A stretch of 64,000 nucleotides of DNA from CAMLJR01 sp964631955 (lineage in GTDB: Bacteria > Pseudomonadota > Gammaproteobacteria > Pseudomonadales > CAMLJR01), in NCBI GenBank assembly GCA_964631955.1, contig CAZWBA010000002.1:310001-374000 (forward strand). The letters run 5' to 3'. Positions within the stretch are counted from its first letter, which is position 1; each line of letters begins with the position of its first letter. The notes beneath the pieces were generated by a model. That model made no database searches, was not told the DNA's origin, and saw nothing but the letters and a program-made list of their open reading frames with translations. Of this stretch, positions 23,526 to 33,020 are shown piece after piece. Both the position numbers and the translations under genes were made by a program.

Positions 23526-24449
23526 ATGACCCTCACCGAATTGCGTTACATCGTCGCACTGCATCAGACCGGCCATTTCGGCAAAGCCGCCGACCGTTGC
23601 CACGTCAGTCAGCCGACACTCAGCATCGCCATAAAAAAACTTGAGGACGAGCTCAATGTCGCGCTGTTCGAACGCAGTCGCAATCAGGTGCAGGCAACGC
23701 CGCTCGGCTTGAAAATCATCGAGCAGGCGCAGACGGTTCTGGAACAGGCGAATCGCATTCGCGAGCTCGCCGACCACGGCAAGGATCCGCTCGGCAGCCG
23801 CCTGTCGATCGGCGCAATTTTCACGGTGGGGCCGTATTTATTTCCCTGCTTCATTCCCGAGCTGCACCGGCTCGCGCCCAGCATGCCACTCTATATCGAG
23901 GAGAGCTACACCGCGGTGCTGCGCGAGAAACTGCGTTCGAGCGAACTCGATGCCATCGTCATTGCACTGCCGTTCACCGAGCCCGATGTGGTGACCCAGT
24001 CGCTTTATGACGAGCCCTTCGTGGTGGTGATGCCGGGCTGCCATCCGCTCGCGAAACTCGACAGCATTCCGCAAAAAAAACTCGCGCAGGAAACCGTATT
24101 ACTGCTCGGCGAAGGTCACTGTTTTCGCGATCAGGTATTGAACGCCTGCCCCGCCCTGCGCACGAGCCTGAACAATGCGGATGCGCAATTGCAGTCAGTG
24201 GTCGAGGGCAGTTCGCTCGAAACGCTCAAGCATATGGTGGCCTCGCAACTCGGAATCACCGTACTGCCTTTATCCGCAGCGCAAATTCTTCCGTATGGCG
24301 ACGGCGTGCTTGCCGTGCGGCCATTTGCCGATCCGCAGCCGCGCCGCACGGTGGCACTCGCCTGGCGTGCGAGCTTTCCGCGCCATCAGGCGATCGATGT
24401 CGTCAGCCAGGCCGTGCGGCAGTGTGCGCCCATGAAAACCGACGCGTGA
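23526..24449 (+). CDS. oxyR: Hydrogen-peroxide sensor OxyR, LysR family
   Basis: LysR-type activator of catalase, peroxiredoxin and related genes. The 307-residue protein has the helix-turn-helix at about 18-40 (GKAADRCHVSQPTLS) and a regulatory domain with GAIFTVGPYLFP. The two redox cysteines are C199 (GHCFRDQ) and C208 (NAC), at the E. coli positions, so a disulphide switch is expected. recG starts 13 bp downstream and is probably cotranscribed, the order of pseudomonads. The upstream gene is divergent. Confidence 0.95.
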   Translation: MTLTELRYIVALHQTGHFGKAADRCHVSQPTLSIAIKKLEDELNVALFERSRNQVQATPLGLKIIEQAQTVLEQANRIRELADHGKDPLGSRLSIGAIFTVGPYLFPCFIPELHRLAPSMPLYIEESYTAVLREKLRSSELDAIVIALPFTEPDVVTQSLYDEPFVVVMPGCHPLAKLDSIPQKKLAQETVLLLGEGHCFRDQVLNACPALRTSLNNADAQLQSVVEGSSLETLKHMVASQLGITVLPLSAAQILPYGDGVLAVRPFADPQPRRTVALAWRASFPRHQAIDVVSQAVRQCAPMKTDA

Positions 24450-24462
24450 AACGCGGCCTCCC

Positions 24463-26550
24463 ATGAAGATCGACACGACACTCGATCGAATCGCCGTTAC
24501 CGCCATTCGCGGTGTCGGGCCGCGACTTGCGGAAAAACTCGCGGCGCTCGGCATTCATACCGTCCAGGATCTGCTATTTCATTTGCCGCTGCGCTATCAG
24601 GATCGCACGCGCATCACTCCGGTCGGCGCGCTGCAAGCCGGCGTCGATGCCGTGATCGAAGGCGAGGTGCGCGCGGCCGATATCGTGTTCGGGCGCCGCC
24701 GCAGTCTGATGTGCCGATTGCAGGACGGCACCGGCACGGTTTCATTGCGCTTCTATCATTTTTCCGCCGCACAGAAACAGCAGCTCGCGGCCGGCACGCG
24801 CGTGCGCTGTTTCGGCGAACCGCGCCGGGGTGCCAGTGGCCTGGAGATTTATCATCCGGAATACCGCGTTATCGAAGGCGATACGCCGCTGCCGGTGGCG
24901 GAAACCCTGACGCCGATTTACCCGACCACCGAAGGCCTGCAACAGCCAAGCTGGCGTAAATTAATCGCGGCCGCGCTCGAATTGCTGAGCGCCGAGAGTT
25001 TGATCGATTATCTGCCGCCAACGTCCGTGTCGATATCGGCACAACCTGCAAAGCTCAGTGAAATCGTCAGATTTCTGCACACGCCGCCGCCCGCTGTCGC
25101 CCAGACGCAATTGCTGGCGGGCACACATGCCTATCAGCAGCGGCTGGCGTTCGAAGAATTGCTGGCCCATCAATTGTCGATGCTGCGCCTGCGTGAAACC
25201 GCGCGCCGGCATCGCGCGCCCGTCTGTCGCGACGCGGAAAAACTGCAGCAGCAGTTTTTAAAACAATTACCGTTTGCGCTGACCGTCGCACAGCAGCGCG
25301 TCGCGCAGGAAATCGCTCACGATCTGCAGCAATCGCAGCCGATGCTGCGTCTCGTACAGGGCGATGTCGGCTCGGGAAAAACCGTCGTCGCCGCGCTCGC
25401 GGCATTGCACGCGATCGCCAGCGGTTATCAGGTCGCGCTGATGGCGCCGACCGAGATTCTCGCCGAACAGCATCGCGATAATTTCACGCGCTGGCTGCAG
25501 CCGCTCGGCATTCGGCTCGGCTGGCTGTCGGGCAAAGTCAAAGGCCGGGCGCGCGCGGATCTACTGGCAGCGATTGCGGGCGGCGAAATACAACTCGCCA
25601 TCGGCACGCACGCGCTGTTTCAGGCCGATGTGAGCTTCAAGAATCTCGGGCTGGCAATCATCGACGAGCAACATCGTTTTGGCGTGCATCAGCGCCTGGC
25701 ATTGCGCGAGAAAGGTGCCGACGGCTGGCAGCCGCATCAACTCGTGATGACCGCGACGCCGATTCCGCGCACGCTCGCGATGAGCGCGTACGCTGATCTC
25801 GATACCTCGGTGATCGACGAATTGCCGCCCGGACGCAAGCCGGTGCAGACGGCGGTGATCGGCAACGAACGCCGTATCGATGTGATCGGGCGCGTGCGTG
25901 CGGCGTGTGCCGAAGGTCGCCAGGCGTACTGGGTGTGCACGCTCATCGAGGAATCCGAGCAGCTGCAGGCGCAGGCTGCCGAGGCGACCTGGCAGGACCT
26001 GCAGGCCGCGCTGCCCGAACTGCGCGTCGGCCTGATTCACGGGCGCATGAAGCCCGCCGAAAAGGCCGCGACGATGGCCGCGTTCAAAGCGGGCGAACTG
26101 CAATTACTCGTCGCCACCACGGTCATCGAAGTCGGCGTCGATGTGCCGAACGCGAGCCTGATGATCATCGAAAACGCCGAGCGTCTGGGACTCGCGCAGC
26201 TGCATCAATTACGTGGACGCGTCGGTCGCGGCAGCGCGGAAAGCTTCTGCCTGCTGGTGTATCAGGCGCCGCTCTCGCAGCAGGGCAAGGCGCGGCTTCA
26301 GGCCCTGCGCGAAAGCAGCGATGGCTTCGTCATCGCCGAGAAGGATCTGGAGCTGCGCGGCCCCGGCGAACTGCTCGGCACGCGGCAGACCGGCCTGCTG
26401 CAACTGCGCATCGCCGACCTGCAGCGCGACGCCGAACTGCTGCCGCGCGTGCGCGACCTCGCCGGTCAGACCCATGCGCAAAATCCCGCCGCAGCCGCGG
26501 CGCTGATCCGGCGCTGGCTACCGGACCGCGAACGCTTTGCGCAGGTGTAG
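24463..26550 (+). CDS. recG: ATP-dependent DNA helicase RecG
   Basis: Remodels stalled forks and branched DNA. The 695-residue protein has the N-terminal wedge/OB part (about 1-150), then SF2 helicase motifs: GDVGSGKT (about 300-308), the DEQH box DEQHRFG (about 400), MTATPIPRTLA, and the C-terminal motif QLRGRVGRG. Length and order are standard. It starts 13 bp after oxyR. Confidence 0.96.
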   Translation: MKIDTTLDRIAVTAIRGVGPRLAEKLAALGIHTVQDLLFHLPLRYQDRTRITPVGALQAGVDAVIEGEVRAADIVFGRRRSLMCRLQDGTGTVSLRFYHFSAAQKQQLAAGTRVRCFGEPRRGASGLEIYHPEYRVIEGDTPLPVAETLTPIYPTTEGLQQPSWRKLIAAALELLSAESLIDYLPPTSVSISAQPAKLSEIVRFLHTPPPAVAQTQLLAGTHAYQQRLAFEELLAHQLSMLRLRETARRHRAPVCRDAEKLQQQFLKQLPFALTVAQQRVAQEIAHDLQQSQPMLRLVQGDVGSGKTVVAALAALHAIASGYQVALMAPTEILAEQHRDNFTRWLQPLGIRLGWLSGKVKGRARADLLAAIAGGEIQLAIGTHALFQADVSFKNLGLAIIDEQHRFGVHQRLALREKGADGWQPHQLVMTATPIPRTLAMSAYADLDTSVIDELPPGRKPVQTAVIGNERRIDVIGRVRAACAEGRQAYWVCTLIEESEQLQAQAAEATWQDLQAALPELRVGLIHGRMKPAEKAATMAAFKAGELQLLVATTVIEVGVDVPNASLMIIENAERLGLAQLHQLRGRVGRGSAESFCLLVYQAPLSQQGKARLQALRESSDGFVIAEKDLELRGPGELLGTRQTGLLQLRIADLQRDAELLPRVRDLAGQTHAQNPAAAAALIRRWLPDRERFAQV

Positions 26551-26716
26551 GCCGCCCGGAATAATCGCGCCGTTTTCGAAACGATCCGTTTTGTGTGATA
26601 GATACAACAACCTGGTCCACGTACCGTCGGTTTGCGCCGGGCGCTGCTACACTTCGGGAAACCCCGGGCTGCTCGCAGCCGGTCCTTCAAAAGAAATAAT
26701 CGACCCGGACTAACGT

Positions 26717-28081
26717 ATGGCCATTCCCGCCGCTGTAGACACGCTTCTGCGCAATCAGAATATCGATTTCGGCGTGGAAAATTTCTCCGACATGCCTGCC
26801 GACGCGGTACAAACCATGCTGCTCTGCGACGGCTCGCATCGATTGCTGGTTCTGCATGCCCCCGGCACGCTGCTCGATCTCAATGCCGTCAGCCAGCTGA
26901 CCGGCTGGCAGTTGCGCGCCATGCCCTATTCGGAGGTGCGCAAGCTGTGCCAGCAACATCAGATGCAGCAGGTGCCCGCACTGCCGGCTGCGCTCGGACT
27001 GCCGACACTGGTCGACGAGCACATTCTCAAACGCGATGTCATCATCCTGAGCTCGGGCGATCAGTCCGGCTGGCTGCGCCTGACGCCTGAGCAATTCCGT
27101 CAGAGTCTGACCGGCGCCACGCTGGGCGATATCAGTTTGCCGCTGGCCGCGCTGGCGCAGGGCAAATTCGACGGCTGCGACGATCTCGAACAGATCAGCA
27201 AGGCCGTCGCCAATTTCACGCAGCTGCGCATCCGGCAGCGCCTCGAAGAAACGCTCGAATTTCCGCCGCTGCCCGATACCGCGCAGCGCATCATCAAACT
27301 GCGGGTCGATCCGTACGCGGATATGCGCAACCTCACCAATATCGTCGAGCTCGATCCCGCGCTCGCGGCGCAGGTGGTGAGCTGGGCGGCATCGCCGTAC
27401 TACGCCGCGCCAGGCAAGATCAAATCGGTGCACGACGCCATCGTGCGCGTGCTGGGTTTCGATCTCGTGCTGAATCTCGCGCTCGGGCTGGCGCTCGGCA
27501 AGAGCGTGAATATTCCGAAGGACATGCCCAAGGGCTTCACGCCGTACTGGCAGCAGGCGGTATTCGCGGCGACGGCGGTCGAGTCGCTGGTCGGCTGCAT
27601 CGATGCCGAACACCGCCCGACCATCGGTCTGTCGTACCTGACCGGTTTGCTGCACAACTTCGGCTTCCTCCTGCTCGCCGAAGTATTTCCGCCGCATTTC
27701 TCCAGCTACTGCCGTTTTCAGGAAGCCAATCCGCGCCTGAGTTATGGTGTTATCGAACGGCATCTGATCGGCATTACGCGCGATCAGCTCGCCGCGTGGC
27801 TGATGCGTCTGTGGACACTGCCGGAGGAAGTCTGCATCGGTCTGCGCCATCAGAACGATGCCGATTACGCGGGCCCGCATCACGCCTACGCGAATATCAT
27901 GTTCGTGGCGATGCGTTTATTGCGCCGCCACGGTATCGGCAACGCACCGGTCGAATCGATTCCGGCGGAAATTTTCGAACGCCTGCATCTCGATCCCGAA
28001 AAAGCCGTGCTCGCGATTCAGAACGTCATCGATGCCAGCGACGAGATCACCACGATCGCGGCCGGCCTGGCAGCGGCGTAG
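26717..28081 (+). CDS. HDOD-domain protein with N-terminal YbaK-like domain
   Basis: A 454-residue protein of two parts. Residues about 1-160 resemble the YbaK/prolyl-tRNA editing fold (LLCDGSHRLLVLHAPGTLLD, QLTGWQLRAM, GLPTLVDEHI). Residues about 170-430 form an HDOD domain (LPDTAQRIIKLRVDPYADM, IVELDPALAAQVVSWA, LLHNFGFLLLAEVFPPHF). HDOD proteins act in signalling, often with cyclic-di-GMP or chemosensory systems; ligand unknown. Pseudomonas has the same type of gene after recG. The start ATG 26717 has a weak ribosome site. Confidence 0.85.
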   Translation: MAIPAAVDTLLRNQNIDFGVENFSDMPADAVQTMLLCDGSHRLLVLHAPGTLLDLNAVSQLTGWQLRAMPYSEVRKLCQQHQMQQVPALPAALGLPTLVDEHILKRDVIILSSGDQSGWLRLTPEQFRQSLTGATLGDISLPLAALAQGKFDGCDDLEQISKAVANFTQLRIRQRLEETLEFPPLPDTAQRIIKLRVDPYADMRNLTNIVELDPALAAQVVSWAASPYYAAPGKIKSVHDAIVRVLGFDLVLNLALGLALGKSVNIPKDMPKGFTPYWQQAVFAATAVESLVGCIDAEHRPTIGLSYLTGLLHNFGFLLLAEVFPPHFSSYCRFQEANPRLSYGVIERHLIGITRDQLAAWLMRLWTLPEEVCIGLRHQNDADYAGPHHAYANIMFVAMRLLRRHGIGNAPVESIPAEIFERLHLDPEKAVLAIQNVIDASDEITTIAAGLAAA

Positions 28082-28088
28082 TGCCGAA

Positions 28089-28937
28089 TTAGCGGACAGG
28101 CGGCGCGATGTCACCGACGATCGCCGCCAGCACCGCCTGCGTACAGACATCCAGTATCCATTGCACGCTGTCGTCGCGCAGCAGATCGCGATAGTGCTGC
28201 AGCTCGTCATCGCGCAGATACCGGTAATCGTAAAGCAGATAATCGACCGTAAGCGGCGCCAGATAGCGCTGGCGCTCCGCAATCTCGTCCTTCAGCAAAA
28301 CACCATCGACAGTCCCGCCCGCTGCCTGTCGCACACGCGCCGCGACGGCCGACTGCAATGTCGCCATCAGCAGCGACGACGAACTCGCGTCATCGATTTC
28401 ACGCAGGATCGCGCGCCGCCCATCGGTGACGAAGGGCGAGCTGTTGTCGATGGATTTATTTGGCGACGTCTGCGCGGGTTTCTGCGCGAGCCCGTTCTGA
28501 AGGAAAAACTCGCGCAGATTTTTTTCCGCACCCGGCTGCGTCATCGCCAGATCGAAATAGCGCGCGCGTTTCGCGATCGGCTCCTGCAGGCGCTGCTGCG
28601 CGCGTGCAAACGGATCGGCGCCACTGTCTCCGCGCGCCTGCGAACGCTCGCGTAAAAAGTGCGTGACGCGCTGCAGGACGGCCGGCGATTTGAGTTGTGC
28701 TTCGAGTTCGCGCCGCCAATTGGCTGGCTGCGGTTTAGTGCCTAAAAACTGCGTCTCCGCCTCGATGGCTGCCGCCAGTATCATCGGCGTTTGTTCGATG
28801 AGCGCGCCGACACCGAGCTGATCGACGACTTGTGCAAGCTGATCGTTGCCCGCCGCAGCGGGTGCCGCGACGGCATTCATCGCCGCGAACACGGTAATCA
28901 GGAAAAAAAATAACGCTTTAAACACGGATCGATCCAC
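28089..28937 (-). CDS. Secreted protein of unknown function
   Basis: A 282-residue protein with an N-terminal signal (VFKALFFFLITVFAAMNAVAA) and a helical, charged mature region (ending LRDDSVQWILDVCTQAVLAA). It recalls DUF2059-type helical envelope proteins but no assignment is firm. It lies directly downstream of the rubredoxin gene on the same strand (3 bp) and is convergent with the HDOD gene. Confidence 0.75.
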   Translation of the reverse strand: MDRSVFKALFFFLITVFAAMNAVAAPAAAGNDQLAQVVDQLGVGALIEQTPMILAAAIEAETQFLGTKPQPANWRRELEAQLKSPAVLQRVTHFLRERSQARGDSGADPFARAQQRLQEPIAKRARYFDLAMTQPGAEKNLREFFLQNGLAQKPAQTSPNKSIDNSSPFVTDGRRAILREIDDASSSSLLMATLQSAVAARVRQAAGGTVDGVLLKDEIAERQRYLAPLTVDYLLYDYRYLRDDELQHYRDLLRDDSVQWILDVCTQAVLAAIVGDIAPPVR

Positions 28938-28940
28938 GCC

Positions 28941-29123
28941 TCATTCGAGTAAATGAAATGCGTCCTTGCCGACGCCGCAATCGGGGCACAGCCAGTCCTC
29001 GGGCACGTCGGCCCACGGCGTACCCGGCGCAACACCATGTTCGGGGTCACCCTCCGCTTCATCGTAAATATGACCGCAAACAATGCACTCCCACTTTGCC
29101 GTTGCTGGCTGCGACATCGTCAT
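28941..29123 (-). CDS. Rubredoxin
   Basis: A 60-residue iron-only electron carrier. The two CxxC motifs are C13/C16 (WECIVCGHIYDEA) and C46/C49 (DWLCPDCGVGK), with the aromatic and Gly residues of the fold. ATG 29123 follows GAGG by five bases; an in-frame start at 29210 is not conserved. It is divergent from ubiC, as in pseudomonads, and may serve an alkane or fatty-acid oxidase or an oxygen-reducing enzyme (not visible here). Confidence 0.95.
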   Translation of the reverse strand: MTMSQPATAKWECIVCGHIYDEAEGDPEHGVAPGTPWADVPEDWLCPDCGVGKDAFHLLE

Positions 29124-29186
29124 CTCTACCTCGAAATTTTCCGGCCGGTCGAAGGCCGGGTATAAAGCCGCTGCGGGAACGGTACA

Positions 29187-29849
29187 ATGCCGCACGCTGA
29201 TACGCCGCATTCCGCAAACGACTCACTTTTTGATACGGAAACAGGATTGTACGCCGACCCTTCCCCGCGAAACCATAACACCACCGCCGCACTGGCACGT
29301 GCGTTGCGCTGGCGCGATGCCCGGCATTATTTGCACAGCGATATTCCCGCGGCGCTGCGGCCGTGGCTGCTTGCCGAAGGATCGCTCACGCAATTACTGA
29401 TCGCCGCAAGTGCGGGCGAATTTCGTGTCGAACGCGTGTTGCAGCAATGGCAGCGACCGACATTATCGGAAGCGCGCTTGTTGCAGATCGATCCGGCACA
29501 GCTCGCGCTGATCCGCGAGGTGATTCTGTGGGGACGCAGCGAGCCGTGGGTCTATGCGCGCAGCATCATTCCCGCGCACAGCCTGCGCGGCGATTTGCGG
29601 CGCTTGCGCACGCTGCAGAATTCCTCGCTCGGCACACTGCTGTTCCGCTTTCCGCAATTGCAGCGCACACCGTTCGAGCTGGCACCCGTCACTGCAGGCG
29701 CGCGTCACACGGGCAATTCCCTGTGGGCGCGCCGCTCGCGCTTTTCCATCGATAGCCGCACACTGATCGTCGGCGAAATTTTTCTCGATGATTTCATCAC
29801 AACGCTCGCACGCTCACCCGAATTGAATCGCCTCGTTACACACTATTGA
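29187..29849 (+). CDS. ubiC: Chorismate-pyruvate lyase
   Basis: Cleaves chorismate to 4-hydroxybenzoate and pyruvate, the first committed step of ubiquinone synthesis. The 220-residue protein shows the UbiC pattern: LLAEGSLT, REVILWGRSEPWVYARSIIP, and the ending LWARRSRFSI with IVGEIFL. The N-terminal 30 residues are not conserved; a later start is possible but none is clearly better. ubiA follows 42 bp downstream. Confidence 0.92.
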   Translation: MPHADTPHSANDSLFDTETGLYADPSPRNHNTTAALARALRWRDARHYLHSDIPAALRPWLLAEGSLTQLLIAASAGEFRVERVLQQWQRPTLSEARLLQIDPAQLALIREVILWGRSEPWVYARSIIPAHSLRGDLRRLRTLQNSSLGTLLFRFPQLQRTPFELAPVTAGARHTGNSLWARRSRFSIDSRTLIVGEIFLDDFITTLARSPELNRLVTHY

Positions 29850-29891
29850 TATACTGCGGCGACTCGCAACGAACAGGGTGCGAATTTCGCC

Positions 29892-30806
29892 ATGCAAAAA
29901 TTGCTGGAGCACCGTTTTTTTAAACGGCTGCCTTATTTTTTCGAACGACTGCCGCTGTATCTTCGCCTTATGCGCGCTGACAAACCGATCGGCACGCTGC
30001 TGTTGTTGTGGCCGACATTGTGGGCGCTGTGGATTGCCGCGCAGGGCTGGCCGCAATGGCATCTGTTAATTATTTTTGTGCTCGGCGTATTTCTCATGCG
30101 CTCGGCAGGGTGTGTGATCAACGATTACGCCGATCGCGATTTCGACAGTCACGTGCAGCGCACCGCGCAGCGCCCGCTGGCGACGGGCAGCGTCAGCAAG
30201 CGCGAAGCATTGGTATTGTGCGCAGCGCTGTGTGCGCTCGCCTTTGTGCTGGTACTTTTCACCAATAAACTCACCATTCTGTTATCGCTCGTCGCGGTTG
30301 CGCTCGCCGGCACCTATCCTTTCATGAAGCGCTACACGCATTTGCCGCAAGTGGTGTTAGGTGCGGCATTCAGCTGGGGCATTCCGATGGCATTCGCCGC
30401 GCAGAGCGAAACCCTGCCCAGGGGTTGCTGGATTTTATTTACCGCGAATGTGTTGTGGACGGTGGTGTACGACACGTTTTATGCGATGGTCGATCGCGAC
30501 GACGATCTGAAAACCGGCATTAAATCCACGGCCATTTTATTCGGCGACGACGACCGGCTGATCACCGGCGCATTGCAGGTGTGTGTGGTATTTGCGCTGA
30601 TCATGGTCGGCGTGCAATTCAAACTGGCCTATTGGTATTTCGTGTCGCTGATCGGCGTCTCCGCATTGTTTATTTATCATCAGATTTTAATTCGCCACCG
30701 TCAGCGCGACGCCTGTTTCCGTGCATTCCTTCATAACAACTGGGTCGGCGCCATTATTTTTGCAGGAATTTTCATGCACTATCTCACTGCGCAATCCGCA
30801 GCATGA
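29892..30806 (+). CDS. ubiA: 4-hydroxybenzoate octaprenyltransferase
   Basis: Membrane enzyme that attaches the prenyl tail to 4-hydroxybenzoate. The 304-residue protein has the first Asp-rich motif NDYADRDFD (about 77-85), the second DRDDD (about 195-200) and eight or nine hydrophobic helices (e.g. LLLLWPTLWALW). The order ubiC-ubiA is usual. The first 27 residues may be extra N-terminal sequence. Confidence 0.95.
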   Translation: MQKLLEHRFFKRLPYFFERLPLYLRLMRADKPIGTLLLLWPTLWALWIAAQGWPQWHLLIIFVLGVFLMRSAGCVINDYADRDFDSHVQRTAQRPLATGSVSKREALVLCAALCALAFVLVLFTNKLTILLSLVAVALAGTYPFMKRYTHLPQVVLGAAFSWGIPMAFAAQSETLPRGCWILFTANVLWTVVYDTFYAMVDRDDDLKTGIKSTAILFGDDDRLITGALQVCVVFALIMVGVQFKLAYWYFVSLIGVSALFIYHQILIRHRQRDACFRAFLHNNWVGAIIFAGIFMHYLTAQSAA

Positions 30807-30821
30807 CAGTGTGACTGCGCG

Positions 30822-31985
30822 ATGCCCGCCGACCCCGTTTATCGCATAGAAATTATCGACAGCCTCGCCGCGATATCCGCCAGCGAATGGAATGCGGTGG
30901 CGGGCACCGATTATCCGTTCACGCGTTATGAATTTCTCAATAGTCTCGAACGCACCGGCTGCGCCGATCGCGAGAGTGGCTGGCAAGCGCAGCATGTGCT
31001 GGTGAAACGCGGCGAACAGTTGATCGCGATAATGCCGCTGTATCTGAAAGATCACTCCTACGGCGAATACGTGTTCGACTGGAGCTGGGCCGATGCGTAT
31101 CGGCGCTACGGCAGAAATTATTATCCGAAACTGCTCTGCGCGATTCCCTTTACGCCCGCCACCGGACCGCGTCTGTGCGCAGTCGAGGGGGAAAACTCAG
31201 CGCTTATCGCTCCACAGATTATCGCCGCGTTGCGCGAACGCATCGGAGAAAAAAATATTTCGTCGCTGCATATTTTATTTCCACAACCCGAATTGCAGTC
31301 AGTATTGGCACAGTCAGGCCTCAGCGAACGTGTGGGCGTGCAATATCATTGGTTCAATCATGATTACGCGACCTTCGACGACTTTCTCGCGACGTTCAAT
31401 TCGCGTAAACGAAAAAATTTACGCAAGGAACGCGCAAGCATCGCCGAGCAAGGGCTGGAGCTTCGCATACTCGAAGGTGGCGATATCACCGCCGACCACT
31501 GGCACATGTTTTACCGTTTTTATGCGATGACCTACGCCAAACGCAGCGGCCATACCGGCTATTTGAACGAAGCATTTTTCACAGCGATCGGTGCGCAGCT
31601 GCGCGAACATACGGTGATGGCGCTCGCCTATCATCACAACGAAGCCGTTGCGGGCGCTTTATATTTTCGCGACAGCACGACGCTGTATGGACGTTACTGG
31701 GGCTGTGTGCGCGAATTCGATAATTTGCATTTCGAGGCGTGTTATTACCAGGGCATCGATTATTGCATTCGCAACGGTTTGCAGCATTTCGATCCCGGCG
31801 CGCAGGGCGAGCATAAAATTCAGCGCGGCTTTACACCGATCAAAACCTTTTCATATCACTGGATTGCGGATGCGGCCTTTCGCAACGCCATCGATGATTT
31901 TCTGCGGCGCGAACAGCATGCTGTTGAACAACACATCGAAGCAGCAGCCGAGTTATTGCCTTTTAAACAAAACGCTGAGAATTAA
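30822..31985 (+). CDS. GNAT family acetyltransferase, COG3146/DUF482 type
   Basis: A 387-residue protein with the GNAT-related pattern of COG3146: ATFDDFLATFNSRKRKNLRKER, then FYRFYAMTYAKRSGH, TVMALAYHHNEAVAGALYFR, and the ending FDPGAQGEHKIQRGFTP. The family is predicted to act in peptidoglycan or related amide synthesis; the substrate is unknown. It begins 15 bp after ubiA and is probably cotranscribed. A palindromic repeat follows its stop. Confidence 0.85.
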   Translation: MPADPVYRIEIIDSLAAISASEWNAVAGTDYPFTRYEFLNSLERTGCADRESGWQAQHVLVKRGEQLIAIMPLYLKDHSYGEYVFDWSWADAYRRYGRNYYPKLLCAIPFTPATGPRLCAVEGENSALIAPQIIAALRERIGEKNISSLHILFPQPELQSVLAQSGLSERVGVQYHWFNHDYATFDDFLATFNSRKRKNLRKERASIAEQGLELRILEGGDITADHWHMFYRFYAMTYAKRSGHTGYLNEAFFTAIGAQLREHTVMALAYHHNEAVAGALYFRDSTTLYGRYWGCVREFDNLHFEACYYQGIDYCIRNGLQHFDPGAQGEHKIQRGFTPIKTFSYHWIADAAFRNAIDDFLRREQHAVEQHIEAAAELLPFKQNAEN

Positions 31986-32010
31986 GGAATTCCGATCAAT
32001 CTCTAATTTC

Positions 32011-32079
32011 GTCACTCCCGCGTAGGCGGGAGTCCAGATTTGTCGAGAGTTTCCAGATTCCCGCCTGCGCGGGAATGAC
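32011..32079. repeat. Palindromic GGGAGT/ATTCCC intergenic repeat (69 bp)
   Basis: GTCACTCCCGC at 32011 and AGGCGGGAGT (to 32033) form one hairpin, and ATTCCCGCC (32057) with GCGGGAATGAC (to 32079) another; the two halves face each other across TCCAGA copies. A half of the same type lies at 38649-38676. It resembles the dispersed CCCGC-palindromes common in proteobacteria. It lies between convergent genes. Confidence 0.75.
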
Positions 32080-32094
32080 TCAGGCGAAAATTTT

Positions 32095-32871
32095 TTAATT
32101 ATTCAGCGGACTGGAGCGCGCACGCTCGTCCGTATAGGCATAGCCGAGCAATTGGTTATGCACCTCTTCGTACAGTCCGCGCAATTCGGGATTCCATGTG
32201 GACACTTCAAGCCGGAATTGCTCGCCCGTCGTCACATACACCGCGCGCTGTCCATAATATTCAAAGGTGGGACTGACCTGCCGCACCGCGACACCGTAGC
32301 GCTGCAAATGCCGTTGCAATCGAGGCTCGATCACCATAAAAACCGATTGGTAACCACGTTCCAGTATCAAGGCGATAACCGCGTGATACAGCGATACGGC
32401 GAGAAACGGAAAACGTCGGCGCATGAAAGCATCGACCTCTTCTTCGTCACCGATGCCTTCCGGGTTGCTCTGCTCACCTGCCCGTTTGCGAAATTGCGAC
32501 ACCACGGCCAGACGCGAAATTTCGCAACAGGATTTTGAATCGAGCGATTTCCAGTCGAGCAGACTGCGATCGACATAGCGCATACCGAACGATTCGAACG
32601 GCAAACCACCGCCATCGGCTAGCGGCAGCACCAGGCGTAAACAGCCGACATCGGTATTGGTGAGCTTATGCCGTAAAAGACAATGCAGACTCTGGTTATC
32701 GTATTCGTCCGCTTCAAGATGTCCGTCGTTCTGCATCGGATAGCCGAGCTCGTGACAAAATACCTGATGGCGTACGGCGTAAACACGCGCACGCGTGGCG
32801 TCATCAGCGGCGAGAATCATATCGAAGGTGCGGGAAAAATCCGCAGCCAGCGTCGGTGCAGAGATAGACAT
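32095..32871 (-). CDS. PEP-CTERM/exosortase-associated acyltransferase
   Basis: A 258-residue acyltransferase-like protein of the family associated with PEP-CTERM/exosortase systems: VYAVRHQVFCHELGYP, then EISRLAVVSQFRKR and an ending QVSPTFEYYG. The fold is GNAT-like and related to AHL synthases. ATG 32871 (MSISAPTLAADFSR) is chosen because the family starts there; upstream in-frame codons pass through AT-rich direct repeats. No exosortase, PEP-CTERM protein or polysaccharide genes are nearby, so it is an orphan here. Confidence 0.8.
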   Translation of the reverse strand: MSISAPTLAADFSRTFDMILAADDATRARVYAVRHQVFCHELGYPMQNDGHLEADEYDNQSLHCLLRHKLTNTDVGCLRLVLPLADGGGLPFESFGMRYVDRSLLDWKSLDSKSCCEISRLAVVSQFRKRAGEQSNPEGIGDEEEVDAFMRRRFPFLAVSLYHAVIALILERGYQSVFMVIEPRLQRHLQRYGVAVRQVSPTFEYYGQRAVYVTTGEQFRLEVSTWNPELRGLYEEVHNQLLGYAYTDERARSSPLNN

Positions 32872-32893
32872 GGACAAGTCCCTTTCTCGTCTG

Positions 32894-32917
32894 AACGGTT
32901 TATTAAACGGTTTATTA
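32894..32917. repeat. Tandem 12-bp repeat upstream of the acyltransferase gene
   Basis: AACGGTTTATTA occurs at 32894-32905 and again at 32906-32917, 23 bp before the start codon at 32871 (on the minus strand these read TAATAAACCGTT). Position and AT content fit an operator or a promoter segment. Confidence 0.5.
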
Positions 32918-33020
32918 AAACAATGGCGGGCGGCCAGCGCCGATAAATCTGCGACGCAACTAACACTCCAGCGCAGGCGCGATAGCAGTTTATAGGATGA
33001 TACGTCGATCGGCGTTTTAT

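Noticed and set aside
26687..27883. Long frame (398 codons) on the minus strand opposite the HDOD gene
   Set aside because: It is a shadow of a GC-rich coding strand; the protein is low-complexity and has no domain, whereas the plus strand is clearly coding.
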